The notes: a model not told the origin generated them from the sequence alone. A DNA stretch of 64,000 nucleotides from Desulfobulbaceae bacterium (GCA_018335795.1 JAGXRP010000059.1:1-64000); one strand, 5' to 3'. Shown: positions 35,547-44,776, counted from the stretch's first letter. Program-made: numbers and translations.

Positions 35547-36179
35547 TTATACCATTTTCCGCATTACATACCAGCCACCAAAGCTTGCGAAAAGAAGTCC
35601 GAGAGCGATTAATCCCCACTCGCCGAGCGTGGGAATTGTTGTGAAGATGCGTTGCTGTCCGTAGAATGTGCCGTCGCTATTCACCATGTAAGCTCGCACA
35701 TAATATTTTGTGCCTAATTGAAGCCCGGTCAGATTTGATACGAATATTAAAGAATTGCCTGATGTTGGTCCGGCACCTTGTTCGGTTTTTCCGGTGTAAA
35801 CTTCAATTGTTGGCATTGATGAAGTGGACCAGACAACACCTTTTTGGGTGACATCGTTGTCATCTTCAGTTAAATAAATGGAGCCACCACTTATTGCCGA
35901 ATTATCTGTGATATTATAAACCGGTTGGGTTGAAATCGTTGCTCCGAATAAATCCTGGGCATTTAGAAATCCTTCCTTATTTTTGTAAGAAGAATTTGAG
36001 CTGGTGCTCGCCGCTGGTTGAGCAGTAGTTCCGAAATTCTTGTACTGAGTATTATCCGATTGCCCGCCACCTGAAGGAAATACATCTGCTCTTTTGGTTT
36101 GGCTGTTTGCAATCAGAGATAACATCAATATTAACAAAAATATTGATATTAGTAAGTTTATTATTCTATTTTGAATCAT
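35547..36179 (-). CDS. IPTL-CTERM sorting-signal surface protein with FN3-like domain
   Basis: 210 residues. Signal peptide or anchor at 5-27 (RIINLLISIFLLILMLSLIA). A Ser/Thr/Gly-rich linker follows, then an Ig/FN3-like domain (VTQKGVVWSTSSMPTIEVYT to GTKYYVRAYMVNSDGTFYG). The end FTTIPTLGEWGLIALGLLFA plus a GWYVMRKMV basic tail is an IPTL-CTERM signal: I-P-T-L, a hydrophobic helix and basic end, usually processed by exosortase-like systems. It is the last gene of a three-gene minus-strand operon, 18 bp after the subtilase gene. No exosortase gene is visible here. Confidence 0.85.
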   Translation of the reverse strand: MIQNRIINLLISIFLLILMLSLIANSQTKRADVFPSGGGQSDNTQYKNFGTTAQPAASTSSNSSYKNKEGFLNAQDLFGATISTQPVYNITDNSAISGGSIYLTEDDNDVTQKGVVWSTSSMPTIEVYTGKTEQGAGPTSGNSLIFVSNLTGLQLGTKYYVRAYMVNSDGTFYGQQRIFTTIPTLGEWGLIALGLLFASFGGWYVMRKMV

Positions 36180-36197
36180 TATATTTCGCCTAAAAAA

Positions 36198-37874
36198 TTA
36201 ATTTACACTTTCAACAGCTTCGAATTTTAACTCCCAGCCATTGCCTGTTATAAAGTCATTTGACAAAAACCAAATCATAACTTGGTTAGTGTTTGATGTA
36301 ATTATTGGAGGCTTATTAGCTCCTGAAAACTGAGCTAATAAGTTTTCCTGTAAACTTTTATCGCCATCATATATATATACAAAATCAACATTGGGTTCGG
36401 TATGCATTGTAGTAAAATCAAGTTTGATTTTCTTATTTTGAGATGCAGTAATAATCCATTTGCAGACAGATTTGTTTGCATAATTATTTTCTCCACTGCC
36501 ATCAGTTATAATTCCTGAATCACTATTTATATAAACAACGTCGTTACAAAATAATTTCGTAGAATCAATTGTTTGCATGAAATATTTGATTTCAGTCGAA
36601 TTCTTCTTACCTTTTATTGCACCTGATTCAATCGTAATTGAATTGCTTTCGATATATAATCCCGTTTTGAATTCATTAGTCTTGCCTTCGTAAAAAACGG
36701 AATCATTTGAGTAAATTTTAAGCTGTGCAGAATTATCAATTTTTATTGGCAAGATATGAATTCCCCGATATTCACCGATTGGATTAATTAATCTGGTTTG
36801 ATTTTTACTGCTTGGTCCAAACAAAACCTTACCTTCGGGTAACTTTTCGTTAAAGTGACTGAACTTATAATCAGGATTTATAATGTACTCAACTGCTTTA
36901 TCCATATCCGGGAAACCGGCACCTAATTTACCGGCATAAGTAAGATTAAACTCATCAATTGGCTTTGCAGTCAAGAAAAGTGCGTCTTTAATCAATTCAG
37001 TATCTGCATCGTAATTGAGCGATTTTAATATTGCAATGCAACCAGAAATGAATGCAGTTGCTGGAGACGTACCATTACTGAAAGTGAAAGCATTATCAGC
37101 AGTGGGATAAGCACCATAAATCGAATCTCCCGGAGCGCAAATATCAACACGCATATCATAGTTTGCTTTTTGTATTTTTCGGTAGTTAATATCTACACCC
37201 GAAACCGCTATGATACCATCATGTTTTGCGGGATAATTTACATTTTCAGTGAAAAAATTACCGGCAGAACTAACAATAATTTGCCCTTTTGATAAAGACT
37301 CATCAATAATTGCTTTTTCATCTTTGCCAAATTCGCCACCACTCCAAGCGCAGCAAATAATATCAGCACCAATCTTAGAGGCATATTCTATTCCTTTGTA
37401 ACCTTCTTCCAAATAAGTACTTTTGGTATGGTCAGATAGAACTTTAACAGGGATTATTCTCAAATATTTCGGTGCATCTTTGCCGTAATATCTCTCGAAG
37501 ACTTTTATTACAATGCTTGCAATGTAAGTTCCGTGCTTAAACTCGCTTTCGCGTCCTTCGATAATACCTACATTATTATCATTATCGGAAACATCCCAAC
37601 CATAAATATCATCTACACAACCGTTTTTATCATCATCACGAAAATTATTCGGAATTTCATTCTCATTTTTGAAAATGTAATTCTTTAAAACTTTGTGCGA
37701 TAATCTAAAACCATCATCTACGATAGCAACCTTTACCATTTTGTTATTCATTGATTTCTTTGCTACAATATTCAGCATATCATATGCTAAATTTTGGTAC
37801 AAAGTATCATTTGCAAAAACGGAGTTAATGCTTGATAATATAATCATGGCAATTACTATTGCTTTGATAATCAT
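36198..37874 (-). CDS. Secreted subtilisin-like (S8) peptidase with C-terminal CUB domain
   Basis: 558 residues. Signal peptide at 1-21 (MIIKAIVIAMIILSSINSVF). The peptidase domain has D53 (VAIVDDGF), H114 (FKHGTYIASI), N206 (SSAGNFF, oxyanion) and S270 (FSNGTSPATAF), a full catalytic set. Residues ~445-555 form a CUB-like domain: CNDVVYINSDSGIITDGSG, CKWIITASQNKKIKLDF and NVDFVYIYDGDKS. No propeptide or T9SS domain. It lies 1 bp downstream of the tail-collar gene and 18 bp upstream of the IPTL-CTERM gene, so the three are surely co-transcribed. A surface-processing role for its partners is an inference. Confidence 0.9.
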   Translation of the reverse strand: MIIKAIVIAMIILSSINSVFANDTLYQNLAYDMLNIVAKKSMNNKMVKVAIVDDGFRLSHKVLKNYIFKNENEIPNNFRDDDKNGCVDDIYGWDVSDNDNNVGIIEGRESEFKHGTYIASIVIKVFERYYGKDAPKYLRIIPVKVLSDHTKSTYLEEGYKGIEYASKIGADIICCAWSGGEFGKDEKAIIDESLSKGQIIVSSAGNFFTENVNYPAKHDGIIAVSGVDINYRKIQKANYDMRVDICAPGDSIYGAYPTADNAFTFSNGTSPATAFISGCIAILKSLNYDADTELIKDALFLTAKPIDEFNLTYAGKLGAGFPDMDKAVEYIINPDYKFSHFNEKLPEGKVLFGPSSKNQTRLINPIGEYRGIHILPIKIDNSAQLKIYSNDSVFYEGKTNEFKTGLYIESNSITIESGAIKGKKNSTEIKYFMQTIDSTKLFCNDVVYINSDSGIITDGSGENNYANKSVCKWIITASQNKKIKLDFTTMHTEPNVDFVYIYDGDKSLQENLLAQFSGANKPPIITSNTNQVMIWFLSNDFITGNGWELKFEAVESVN

Positions 37875-37875
37875 T

Positions 37876-38946
37876 TTATTCGTATATCACTGTATGACTA
37901 TGTGCTGGAAGCTGACCAACAGTTATAGTTATGGTTTCAGTGCCACCGACTTCTCCCCAACTTCTGTTGGTTAAACCGGGTCCTTGCCCTGGTCCAATTG
38001 GAACTCTACCTCTCAAATCAGGTAGCGCAAAAGTTGTTTGTCCATTTCCACCATAAGTTGTTCCAAGTAATGAAAATAGGGCTGTGTTTTGAGCAATAGA
38101 AAGCAGTTGACCTTCACAAAACGCCCAATTCCTTGGAGCGAAGTTAAAGCCATGAATGCTTATTGCGCCAATAAATGGCTCAGTATTGTTCCTTGATGGG
38201 AAAATACCATATAAAGCAATACTATAATAAACAGCTAAATATGGTTGCATATTATTAACGGATTGACCTGAACCAGTGTTTTGAATAACTATATTTCTTG
38301 CAATCCAGTTTGTGCCGTCAAAAGAAAGCAAATCATTTGCAACAGCACCTGATGGGACAGGGATGCCGCTGCCACCACTGGCGGGCGTTTCCCAACTTAA
38401 ATTACCCGTTCCGTCAGTTACTAATACTTGACCATCAGCCCCATCTTCGGATGGGAATGCATATGAATTAGTTGTTCCAACTGTAAGTTCTGTAAACGTT
38501 CCGCTATTTGGAGTAGTAGAGCCAATTGCACTAGGTGAAGCCCATCCATTTGCTGTTAAATTATTTGATAATAACGAAAATGGTACGCTGGTAATACTTG
38601 TTCTTGGGAGAGTAGTAGAATTTACTCCGACTTCCAGATATGGCGTAATACCATTAAAAATGCTTGGTTCAATCGACTCGTCATTGCCTGAACCAGTACC
38701 AAGAATTACTGAGTATAATCCATTTACTATGTCAATGGATTTTGTAGAAGCGGCATTATTGGGGGGCCATATTTTATTGCCACCTGTTTCAGCATCAAAG
38801 ATAGCAAAAGTAAATGCTACAGCCGATTCGTTGATAGGCTTATTGCTATTATCAAGCAGCTTACCCTGATATGTTATAGTAGTTGGCTGCGAAAATGCAA
38901 AGAAATTGCATAATAGAAACAAAACGATGAAGGTGAATTTTTTCAT
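37876..38946 (-). CDS. Secreted tail-fibre-like protein with truncated tail-collar domain
   Basis: 356 residues. Signal peptide at 1-19 (MKKFTFIVLFLLCNFFAFS), then TITYQGKLLDNSNKPINESA and AFTFAIFDAETGGNKIWPP, the N-terminal pattern of long fibre-like surface proteins. From ~265, HGFNFAPRNWAFCEGQLLSI, TALFSLLGTTYGGNGQTTFA and LPDLRGRVPIGPGQGPG match the phage tail collar domain, which normally continues beyond L-P-x-H-S-H; here the protein ends at LPAHSHTVIYE, so the domain lacks its usual tail. First gene of the operon with the subtilase (1-bp gap). A TATATTTG -7-like element is at 38998-39005 on the minus strand. Confidence 0.85.
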   Translation of the reverse strand: MKKFTFIVLFLLCNFFAFSQPTTITYQGKLLDNSNKPINESAVAFTFAIFDAETGGNKIWPPNNAASTKSIDIVNGLYSVILGTGSGNDESIEPSIFNGITPYLEVGVNSTTLPRTSITSVPFSLLSNNLTANGWASPSAIGSTTPNSGTFTELTVGTTNSYAFPSEDGADGQVLVTDGTGNLSWETPASGGSGIPVPSGAVANDLLSFDGTNWIARNIVIQNTGSGQSVNNMQPYLAVYYSIALYGIFPSRNNTEPFIGAISIHGFNFAPRNWAFCEGQLLSIAQNTALFSLLGTTYGGNGQTTFALPDLRGRVPIGPGQGPGLTNRSWGEVGGTETITITVGQLPAHSHTVIYE

Positions 38947-39038
38947 AAAGTATCTCTTAATAATTAATTAAAAATTTGGAACCTAAACATTAATTAACAA
39001 ATATACAAAATAATTTTAGCATTACCTAATTTATTTTG

Positions 39039-39066
39039 CCTCTTTCTTTGGTTACAAAGAAAGGGG
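39039..39066. repeat. 12-bp-arm hairpin in intergenic region
   Basis: Arms CTTTCTTTG (39042-39050) and CAAAGAAAG (39055-39063) are perfect, extendable to 12 bp with one G-T pair, around GTTA. No gene in 38947-39221 apart from the operon promoter and the terminator at 39153. Confidence 0.65.
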
Positions 39067-39152
39067 AAAAATAACCGTCTTGTCAGTTGTTACAAAAGAC
39101 AGCCTAAAAATAAAGAGCATTTTTACGGTCTTTATAACACCTGACCGGACAC

Positions 39153-39190
39153 AAAAAAAAATCATCCGATGACTCGCAGTCATCAGATGA
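39153..39190 (-). terminator. Terminator after the HtrA gene
   Basis: On the minus strand a 12-bp stem with one mismatch (39162-39174 with 39178-39190), 3-nt loop, then T8 (A-run 39153-39160 on plus). Confidence 0.88.
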
Positions 39191-39221
39191 ATGTATAAAT
39201 ACTACGCAAAAGCCTATCTAT

Positions 39222-40751
39222 TTAAGACGGTCCGACTTCGAGAGCAACGATTTGGCTACGATTCGGATACTTTACGTTCAAAATGATTACGTCGCCCTTC
39301 TTTTTGCTGTCCAAAATCTTTTTCAATTCTTTGGGCGAATTTACAGGTTTGCGGTCAATATTTGTAATCACTCCGCTTGGCATCAATCCGCGTTCGGCAG
39401 CAGCACCGAATCTTGCAACATCGCTTACTAATACGCCACTCTTCACATCGTATTCAGTTTTAATATCATTTGTCAAAGATTCTACTGTAAAGCCGAGATT
39501 GTCAAATTTTATAACATTATCTTCACTCTCTTCTTTTTCATCGGGTGTACTTGTTTTGCCGGCAATTACCTCATCTTCTTCTCTTGCTTTCAGAGTTACA
39601 GGAAGTTTGATTGTTTTCCCATCTCTCCATATCGTAAGCATTACTTTATCGCCAGCCCTTTGAAATACGATTCGACTTTGCAATTCGGAAGGCGAATTTA
39701 CTTCTCTGCCTTCGATTTCGAGTATTACGTCGCCTTTTTCAACTCCGGCTGATTTTGCAGCGCCATCGGGGACCAAATCTTCAACTAAAACACCTTGAAC
39801 TTTTGGCATCCCAAAACCTTTTGCAGTCAACTCATCAACATTTGTGATAAAAACCCCGATATAACCGCGATTTATTTGCCCATCGTCAATCAAGTCATCA
39901 ACGACAGCTTTAACCAAATCAACCGGAATCGCAAAACCGTAACCCATGAAAGCACCTGTTTCTGTGGCGATTGCAGTATTGATGCCAATAAGCGAGCCGT
40001 TAATGTCGAAAAGTCCGCCGCCACTATTTCCGGGGTTGATTGCCGCATCTGTTTGGATGTAATGCTCGATACTATTTGGAGCTGACCTGCCACGCGCGCC
40101 TCTACCGGTGGCGCTAACTATGCCACTTGTAACGGTGTGATTCAGTCCGATTGGATTGCCAACAGCAAGCACCAACTCTCCGACTTTTAGATTATCAATA
40201 TTTGCGAAATGTGCAGGGTTTAGTCCTTCAACATCAATTTTAAGCAATGCCAAGTCTGTCAATGGGTCAGTACCAACTACTTTGGCGGTATATTCTTTCT
40301 TATCGAAAGTCATTACTTTGATTCCACCTTTTGTGGCATTTTCTACAACGTGATTATTTGTTACGATGTAACCGTTAGATGATATGATTACGCCTGAACC
40401 GCTTCCACGTTGGCGACGTTGTTCGGGTTTAATATCGGGATGACCATCGGGTTGTCCGAAAAATCTTTCGAACCAACCGTCCATAGGATTGCCACCACGA
40501 CGAGTAATTTCTGCATCTACACTTATATAGACGACTGTTGGCAGCACAGCTTCACTTGCCGCAACAAAAGTTCTGTTCAAAATCATAGCAGCTTCATCCA
40601 CCTTGATTGGTGGATTATCTGCCCCTAATTTTGTATTTTCGTCAGCAAATAGTGAGTTTAAAGAGCCCAAACTAAGATTGGACACAAGCAAGACACCCAT
40701 GAAGATGCCGATTCCGACCATCAGGACTGAGATAATTAAAGTCCTTTTCAT
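39222..40751 (-). CDS. HtrA/DegP-family (Do) periplasmic serine protease
   Basis: 509 residues. N-terminal membrane anchor or signal (MKRTLIISVLMVGIGIFMGV). Trypsin-like domain with H134 (IVTNNHVVE), D166 (TDPLTDLALLKI) and S243 (AINPGNSGGGLFD); two PDZ domains follow (~300-390, VQGVLVEDLVPDGAAKSAGV; ~425-505, SGVLVSDVARFGAAAERGL). It degrades or refolds damaged envelope proteins. A QRRQRGSGSG stretch precedes the catalytic core. Monocistronic, followed by a terminator; no two-component envelope-stress genes alongside. Confidence 0.95.
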   Translation of the reverse strand: MKRTLIISVLMVGIGIFMGVLLVSNLSLGSLNSLFADENTKLGADNPPIKVDEAAMILNRTFVAASEAVLPTVVYISVDAEITRRGGNPMDGWFERFFGQPDGHPDIKPEQRRQRGSGSGVIISSNGYIVTNNHVVENATKGGIKVMTFDKKEYTAKVVGTDPLTDLALLKIDVEGLNPAHFANIDNLKVGELVLAVGNPIGLNHTVTSGIVSATGRGARGRSAPNSIEHYIQTDAAINPGNSGGGLFDINGSLIGINTAIATETGAFMGYGFAIPVDLVKAVVDDLIDDGQINRGYIGVFITNVDELTAKGFGMPKVQGVLVEDLVPDGAAKSAGVEKGDVILEIEGREVNSPSELQSRIVFQRAGDKVMLTIWRDGKTIKLPVTLKAREEDEVIAGKTSTPDEKEESEDNVIKFDNLGFTVESLTNDIKTEYDVKSGVLVSDVARFGAAAERGLMPSGVITNIDRKPVNSPKELKKILDSKKKGDVIILNVKYPNRSQIVALEVGPS

Positions 40752-40966
40752 ATTTACTCCTACCTTTATTAATTATTATTATTTAACCTGTTTATAAACG
40801 TTCAAAAAATCAAATTCTTGTTTGATTATAGTATAGACGAAATAAGTTATCAATAGGTAACTAACAATTATTTTGATATTGAAAATTTTTGTCATAAACA
40901 ATTGAAACATTTTTTCTTGAGTTCCGTTTTACAATTATATTTTAAAACATATAGGTGGAAATTCTT

Positions 40967-41758
40967 ATGACTAAATTTTGGACTATCAGCTTGACAGCTT
41001 TTGCATTGTTTGCTCTTTTTTCTTGTTCGGAGGATAAGGACACAACTAAAAATACCGAAACGGAGTTGTTCCCCATGAAAATCGGTTCTTACTGGGTTTA
41101 TGATGCAAAGGAATTTGATGCCGAAGGCAAAGAAACAGGTGCTTCTACCGACTCGATGGCTATTTCGCGAACAACCACAAAATTGGACAAAGAATGTTTC
41201 GAATTTAAGACTTATGTTGACGGTCAACATGATGGAGACTTTTATCAATATAAAGTTGGGGCACAACTTTTTACTTTACTTGAATCTATCCTGCCTGAAG
41301 ATAATGCAATCGGACTCCCTTTTGGCGAAATAGAAGACCAGTGGGTTATTATTGCTGATTTGAATGCTTCACAGTGGAATATTTACGAGCTCGATTTGAA
41401 CGGTTTCGATATTGACTATGGTGGAATAGGCGGAAAATTAAACGGAACATTTAAAATGGTCGGAAAGAAGGGCAATAAAGTTATATTAGATAATATCATG
41501 GGTGCTTCGCATACTGCACAGGAATTCGTTATTGAAAATATTATCACAGGTAAATTTTCTATAACCTCATTGCCGTTTCCAATTACAGTTGATGTTGACT
41601 CCAAAATTATAGCAAGGTCCTATTATGTGGATGGGATTGGTCTAATTAAGTCCTCGGCAGAACCTACTACTATTGATTTAGTTATACCCGGAATCGGACT
41701 ACAAAAATTACCGGTACCCGGAAATCAAGGTATTCTTTTACGAACTAACGTTAAATAA
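40967..41758 (+). CDS. Hypothetical lipoprotein
   Basis: 263 residues from ATG 40967 (a GTG-type start at 40955 would add four). Lipoprotein signal with the box LFSC (MTKFWTISLTAFALFALFSC); the mature part starts SEDKDTTKN. LFPMKIGSYWVYDAKEFDA is a pattern often seen in secreted or surface lipoproteins of Bacteroidota, ending in a beta-rich IARSYYVDGIGLIKSSAEPT. No catalytic motif is seen. It is opposite to HtrA and converges on the DtxR gene via the terminator 41778-41809. Confidence 0.75.
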   Translation: MTKFWTISLTAFALFALFSCSEDKDTTKNTETELFPMKIGSYWVYDAKEFDAEGKETGASTDSMAISRTTTKLDKECFEFKTYVDGQHDGDFYQYKVGAQLFTLLESILPEDNAIGLPFGEIEDQWVIIADLNASQWNIYELDLNGFDIDYGGIGGKLNGTFKMVGKKGNKVILDNIMGASHTAQEFVIENIITGKFSITSLPFPITVDVDSKIIARSYYVDGIGLIKSSAEPTTIDLVIPGIGLQKLPVPGNQGILLRTNVK

Positions 41759-41777
41759 TATAGATATTAGATAAAAA

Positions 41778-41809
41778 AAACGCTGTCTTGATTGCTCGAG
41801 ACAGCGTTT
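41778..41809. terminator. Bidirectional terminator between lipoprotein and DtxR genes
   Basis: Perfect 11-bp stem AAACGCTGTCT/AGACAGCGTTT (41778-41788, 41799-41809), with an A-run before and T-rich after. Confidence 0.9.
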
Positions 41810-41830
41810 ATTTATTTTGGAATCTAAATC

Positions 41831-42484
41831 TTATATGGCATCAACGTAGATGTTTCTTCCTACTTCGTTGCCAACGATGTATTCCTTACCGCTGTACTTA
41901 ATCGTAAGAGGTCCGTTAAACGGAGCTTTGGAAAGGACCATAATATCAACACCCGGAATCAACCCGACTTCCTCAAAATAGGCAACCATTTCATGATTGT
42001 CATCTGCAATTCGTTTGATGATGTATTGCTTGTTGAGTTCTGCATCAGTCACAGGCAAATAGCTGCTTTCGGGAATCCTGCCTTCCTTAGTTGGAATAGG
42101 ATTGCCTAATGGGCTGTATTCGGGGCGACCTAACAAATCGTCAATACGCTCAACAAATTCATCTGAAACATAATGTTCCAAACGACAAGCTTCATCATGA
42201 ACCTTAGCTAAAGAAAATCCGAGCGATTCTTTTAGATAAAGCTCTAAAAGTCTGTGGTGGCGCAATATTTCAAGTGCAACTTTTGTTCCGTCTTCGGTCA
42301 AACGTACACCCTTGTATGAGTTATAGTCCACTAATTTCATAGCGGCTAAACGCTTTAACATTCCGGTAACTGAAGCACCGGAAATATCCAACTCTTTGGC
42401 TATTTGAGTTGTGGAAACTGCTGAAGTACTTTCCTGCAGCTTATAGATTGTTTTCAAGTAGTCTTGAACTGATTGACTTAACAT
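41831..42484 (-). CDS. DtxR/MntR-family metal-dependent repressor
   Basis: 217 residues. Winged helix at the N-terminus (VQDYLKTIYKLQESTSAVST, then QIAKELDISGASVTGMLKRL), metal-binding and dimerisation domain with HHRLLELYLKESLGFSLAK, VHDEACRLEHYVSDEFVERI, and a C-terminal FeoA/SH3-like domain (FEEVGLIPGVDIMVLSKAPF). Such proteins repress uptake genes when Fe2+ or Mn2+ is abundant. It lies 92 bp downstream of feoB on the same strand, which argues for iron; the boxes over the feoA promoter are its natural target. Iron versus manganese specificity cannot be told from sequence alone. Confidence 0.93.
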   Translation of the reverse strand: MLSQSVQDYLKTIYKLQESTSAVSTTQIAKELDISGASVTGMLKRLAAMKLVDYNSYKGVRLTEDGTKVALEILRHHRLLELYLKESLGFSLAKVHDEACRLEHYVSDEFVERIDDLLGRPEYSPLGNPIPTKEGRIPESSYLPVTDAELNKQYIIKRIADDNHEMVAYFEEVGLIPGVDIMVLSKAPFNGPLTIKYSGKEYIVGNEVGRNIYVDAI

Positions 42485-42543
42485 AACATTAATATCTTAA
42501 TTTTAACACAATAATTTACACTTACAAAGAAACTAATTTTTAA

Positions 42544-42560
42544 TCTTACCTAAAGTAAGA
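42544..42560 (-). promoter_or_regulatory. Inverted repeat upstream of the DtxR gene
   Basis: Perfect palindrome TCTTAC-CTAAA-GTAAGA in the 92-bp feoB-dtxR gap, 60 bp before the dtxR ATG. It may be an autoregulatory site; it could also be a weak hairpin after feoB (no good T-run). Confidence 0.45.
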
Positions 42561-42576
42561 AATTTTTTACAAATAT

Positions 42577-44517
42577 CTAAATAAAATATTCAATAACATA
42601 AAATAAAAATCTAAAAATAAGTGCAGAACCGATTGCAACAAAAATGCTTAAAATCGCCGAACCTGTTGCTACCTTTGCTCCAAACTCTTTCCAGATGACA
42701 ATAAAAGTTGTAAAGCAAGGAAAATAAAAAGTGACGAAGGCGATGAATGTCATAACTTGTGCTGTCGCAAGTGGCAAAAGTTCCAAACTTTCAACACCTA
42801 ATGCTTGATTGACCATAACTAAAATCAGCTCTTTCCTAAAAAATCCAAACACTAATGTAGAGCCCAATTCTTCAGGTAAATTCAATACGTACTCGAGAAT
42901 TGGTGCGAAAAGTAAATCTACATACATAGCAACGTCAAAATATTCTATCCATCCTAAGAATATGCTTCCAAGAATCAAAAATGGCAACGCTTCTTTGAGA
43001 AATTCTATGATTTTATACCACGTCTTGCGGAATGTCATTGATATCTGTGGCATTCTAAGTACAGGAATTTCTAAAATTAAACCTATAGGTTTCTTTAAGA
43101 ACAATGAAATCAGTTTGCCGTTGACTGCGATTACTAAAATCACATACAAAAATATGACTATTGCCCAAATCGGTCCTGCGAATGCCGCCGTTAGAGCAAA
43201 TATTACGGCTATTCGCGCAGAACATGGCACAAATGGGACTAATATTCCTGTCAAAATCCTGTCTCGACGCGATTCGAGTATGCGCGTGGCATAGATTGCA
43301 GGCACTGAGCACCCTACACCCAAAATAAATGCAGCGACAGATTTGCCATGCAAGCCTATTCGGTGGATTGTATTGTCTATCAAAAAAGCTAATCGAGCCA
43401 AATAGCCCGTATCCTCGAAAAATGCAGTAAGGAACACAAGAGGCAGAAAGTAGGGCAATACTATTCCTATTGCACCTGTGACCCCTTGGACAATTCCGTC
43501 AACTGTAAACCATGCGAATTGATTCCATTCTTTCAATGGGGAATATAAGCCACTAATGAAATCAAAAGCAGGTTCAATCAGTTCCGTGAGGAAATTCCCT
43601 ACATAAAATATTGTAACAAACATCAATCCGAAGAAAATTGGAAGCGATAAGAATCCATATCTTGGATTCATAATCAACCTATCAAGTCTATCAATAAAGT
43701 TGGACTTATCCTTTGGTGTAAAGCGTGATGACTTTTCGGCTATTTTCATTGATAAATGGTGTCGCTCATACGATATAGCTTCATAAGTATCAATATTGTG
43801 TTCAAGTTTGATGTCTGATTCGACTTCTTTCAAAACAGAAGTTAGTGATGACCGCAATTCAATGGGCAATAGTTCAGGATTTTCGATTGCCTTGATTGCC
43901 AAAAAAATATCACTAACACCGTTTGATGTTGTTCGATGATTTTGTATTTCTTTACTGATTCGTTGGACGTGTTGCTCCATATGTTGAGTATATGGAAATC
44001 GAACAATATCGCTTTCAGATTTTCGGAGTTCCTCGTAGCACTTTGATGTCAGTGTCTTTACACCTTTTCCATAGATTGCCGAAATAGGGACGATTGAAAC
44101 ATTAAGTTCATTAGCCAAAATATCCTGATGTATCTCTAAGCCACTAAACTTTGCTTCGTCCATCATGTTGAGAGCCACCACCATCGGAATACCTAATTCC
44201 ATTATTTCAATGGTCATTTCCAAACTACGAACAAAAAGCGACGCATCCATCACATTGATTATAAGGTCAACTTTTTCGTTAAGGAGGAATTCATAAGTCA
44301 CTTTTTCGGCATTATCGGAATAGTTCAGCGAATACGTACCCGGCAAATCAACTATTTTGAAGTAATCACCATAGATATTAATCATTGATTCCGATAACTG
44401 GACAGAAGTCCCGGCAAAATTTGAAGTTGAAGTCTTCAAATCCGAAAGAACGTTAAATAGAGTGCTCTTTCCGGCGTTAGGTTGCCCGACAATTGCAATA
44501 GTTTTAGTAGTTGGCAT
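42577..44517 (-). CDS. feoB: Ferrous iron transport GTPase/permease FeoB
   Basis: 646 residues. N-terminal G-protein domain: GQPNAGKSTLFNVL (G1), IVDLPGTYSLNYSD (G3), ALNMMDEAKFSG (G4), then the ~280-residue linker and ~10 membrane segments with FEDTGYLARLAFLID, GCSVPAIYATRILE, GAIGIVLPYFLP and PFVPCSARIAVI, hallmark Gate motifs of FeoB. It moves Fe2+ across the inner membrane. Its start overlaps the feoA stop by 14 bp. It is slightly shorter than E. coli FeoB, which is common in this phylum. Downstream is the DtxR regulator. Confidence 0.96.
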   Translation of the reverse strand: MPTTKTIAIVGQPNAGKSTLFNVLSDLKTSTSNFAGTSVQLSESMINIYGDYFKIVDLPGTYSLNYSDNAEKVTYEFLLNEKVDLIINVMDASLFVRSLEMTIEIMELGIPMVVALNMMDEAKFSGLEIHQDILANELNVSIVPISAIYGKGVKTLTSKCYEELRKSESDIVRFPYTQHMEQHVQRISKEIQNHRTTSNGVSDIFLAIKAIENPELLPIELRSSLTSVLKEVESDIKLEHNIDTYEAISYERHHLSMKIAEKSSRFTPKDKSNFIDRLDRLIMNPRYGFLSLPIFFGLMFVTIFYVGNFLTELIEPAFDFISGLYSPLKEWNQFAWFTVDGIVQGVTGAIGIVLPYFLPLVFLTAFFEDTGYLARLAFLIDNTIHRIGLHGKSVAAFILGVGCSVPAIYATRILESRRDRILTGILVPFVPCSARIAVIFALTAAFAGPIWAIVIFLYVILVIAVNGKLISLFLKKPIGLILEIPVLRMPQISMTFRKTWYKIIEFLKEALPFLILGSIFLGWIEYFDVAMYVDLLFAPILEYVLNLPEELGSTLVFGFFRKELILVMVNQALGVESLELLPLATAQVMTFIAFVTFYFPCFTTFIVIWKEFGAKVATGSAILSIFVAIGSALIFRFLFYVIEYFI

Positions 44518-44755
44518 TTATGTAGCTAATAATGATGTTCGATGCCAAATTTTGCCCCAGTGCTATAGGGGTTGACATATTTGAAACATTGCTTATCAAT
44601 ACAGGGCTAGCGGAATTACCGCCCGTTTTCACATAAATATTGCGAGCATGGATGCCCATTGTATGAAGGCGTAGCTTTGATTCTTTATCTAAATCTATCT
44701 TTTCGATTACAAAATTTCTACCTATTTCTGCTTGAAGTAAATTCAACTCATTCAT
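44504..44755 (-). CDS. feoA: FeoA-domain protein
   Basis: 83 residues from ATG 44755 (MNELNLLQAEIGRNF); a TTG at 44770 would add five. SH3-like fold: AEIGRNFVIEKIDLD, KLRLHTMGIHARNIYVKTGG, and a terminal GQNLASNIIIS strand. FeoA aids FeoB in Fe2+ uptake. It begins the feo operon; promoter and boxes at 44777-44824. The glycine-rich TGGNSASPV loop differs from the usual basic stretch. Confidence 0.85.
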   Translation of the reverse strand: MNELNLLQAEIGRNFVIEKIDLDKESKLRLHTMGIHARNIYVKTGGNSASPVLISNVSNMSTPIALGQNLASNIIISYINANY

Positions 44756-44776
44756 TTGATACACACACAATTTTCA

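Noticed and set aside
42544-42560. feoB terminator
   Set aside because: The palindrome lacks a proper T-run on the minus strand; kept only as a possible operator.
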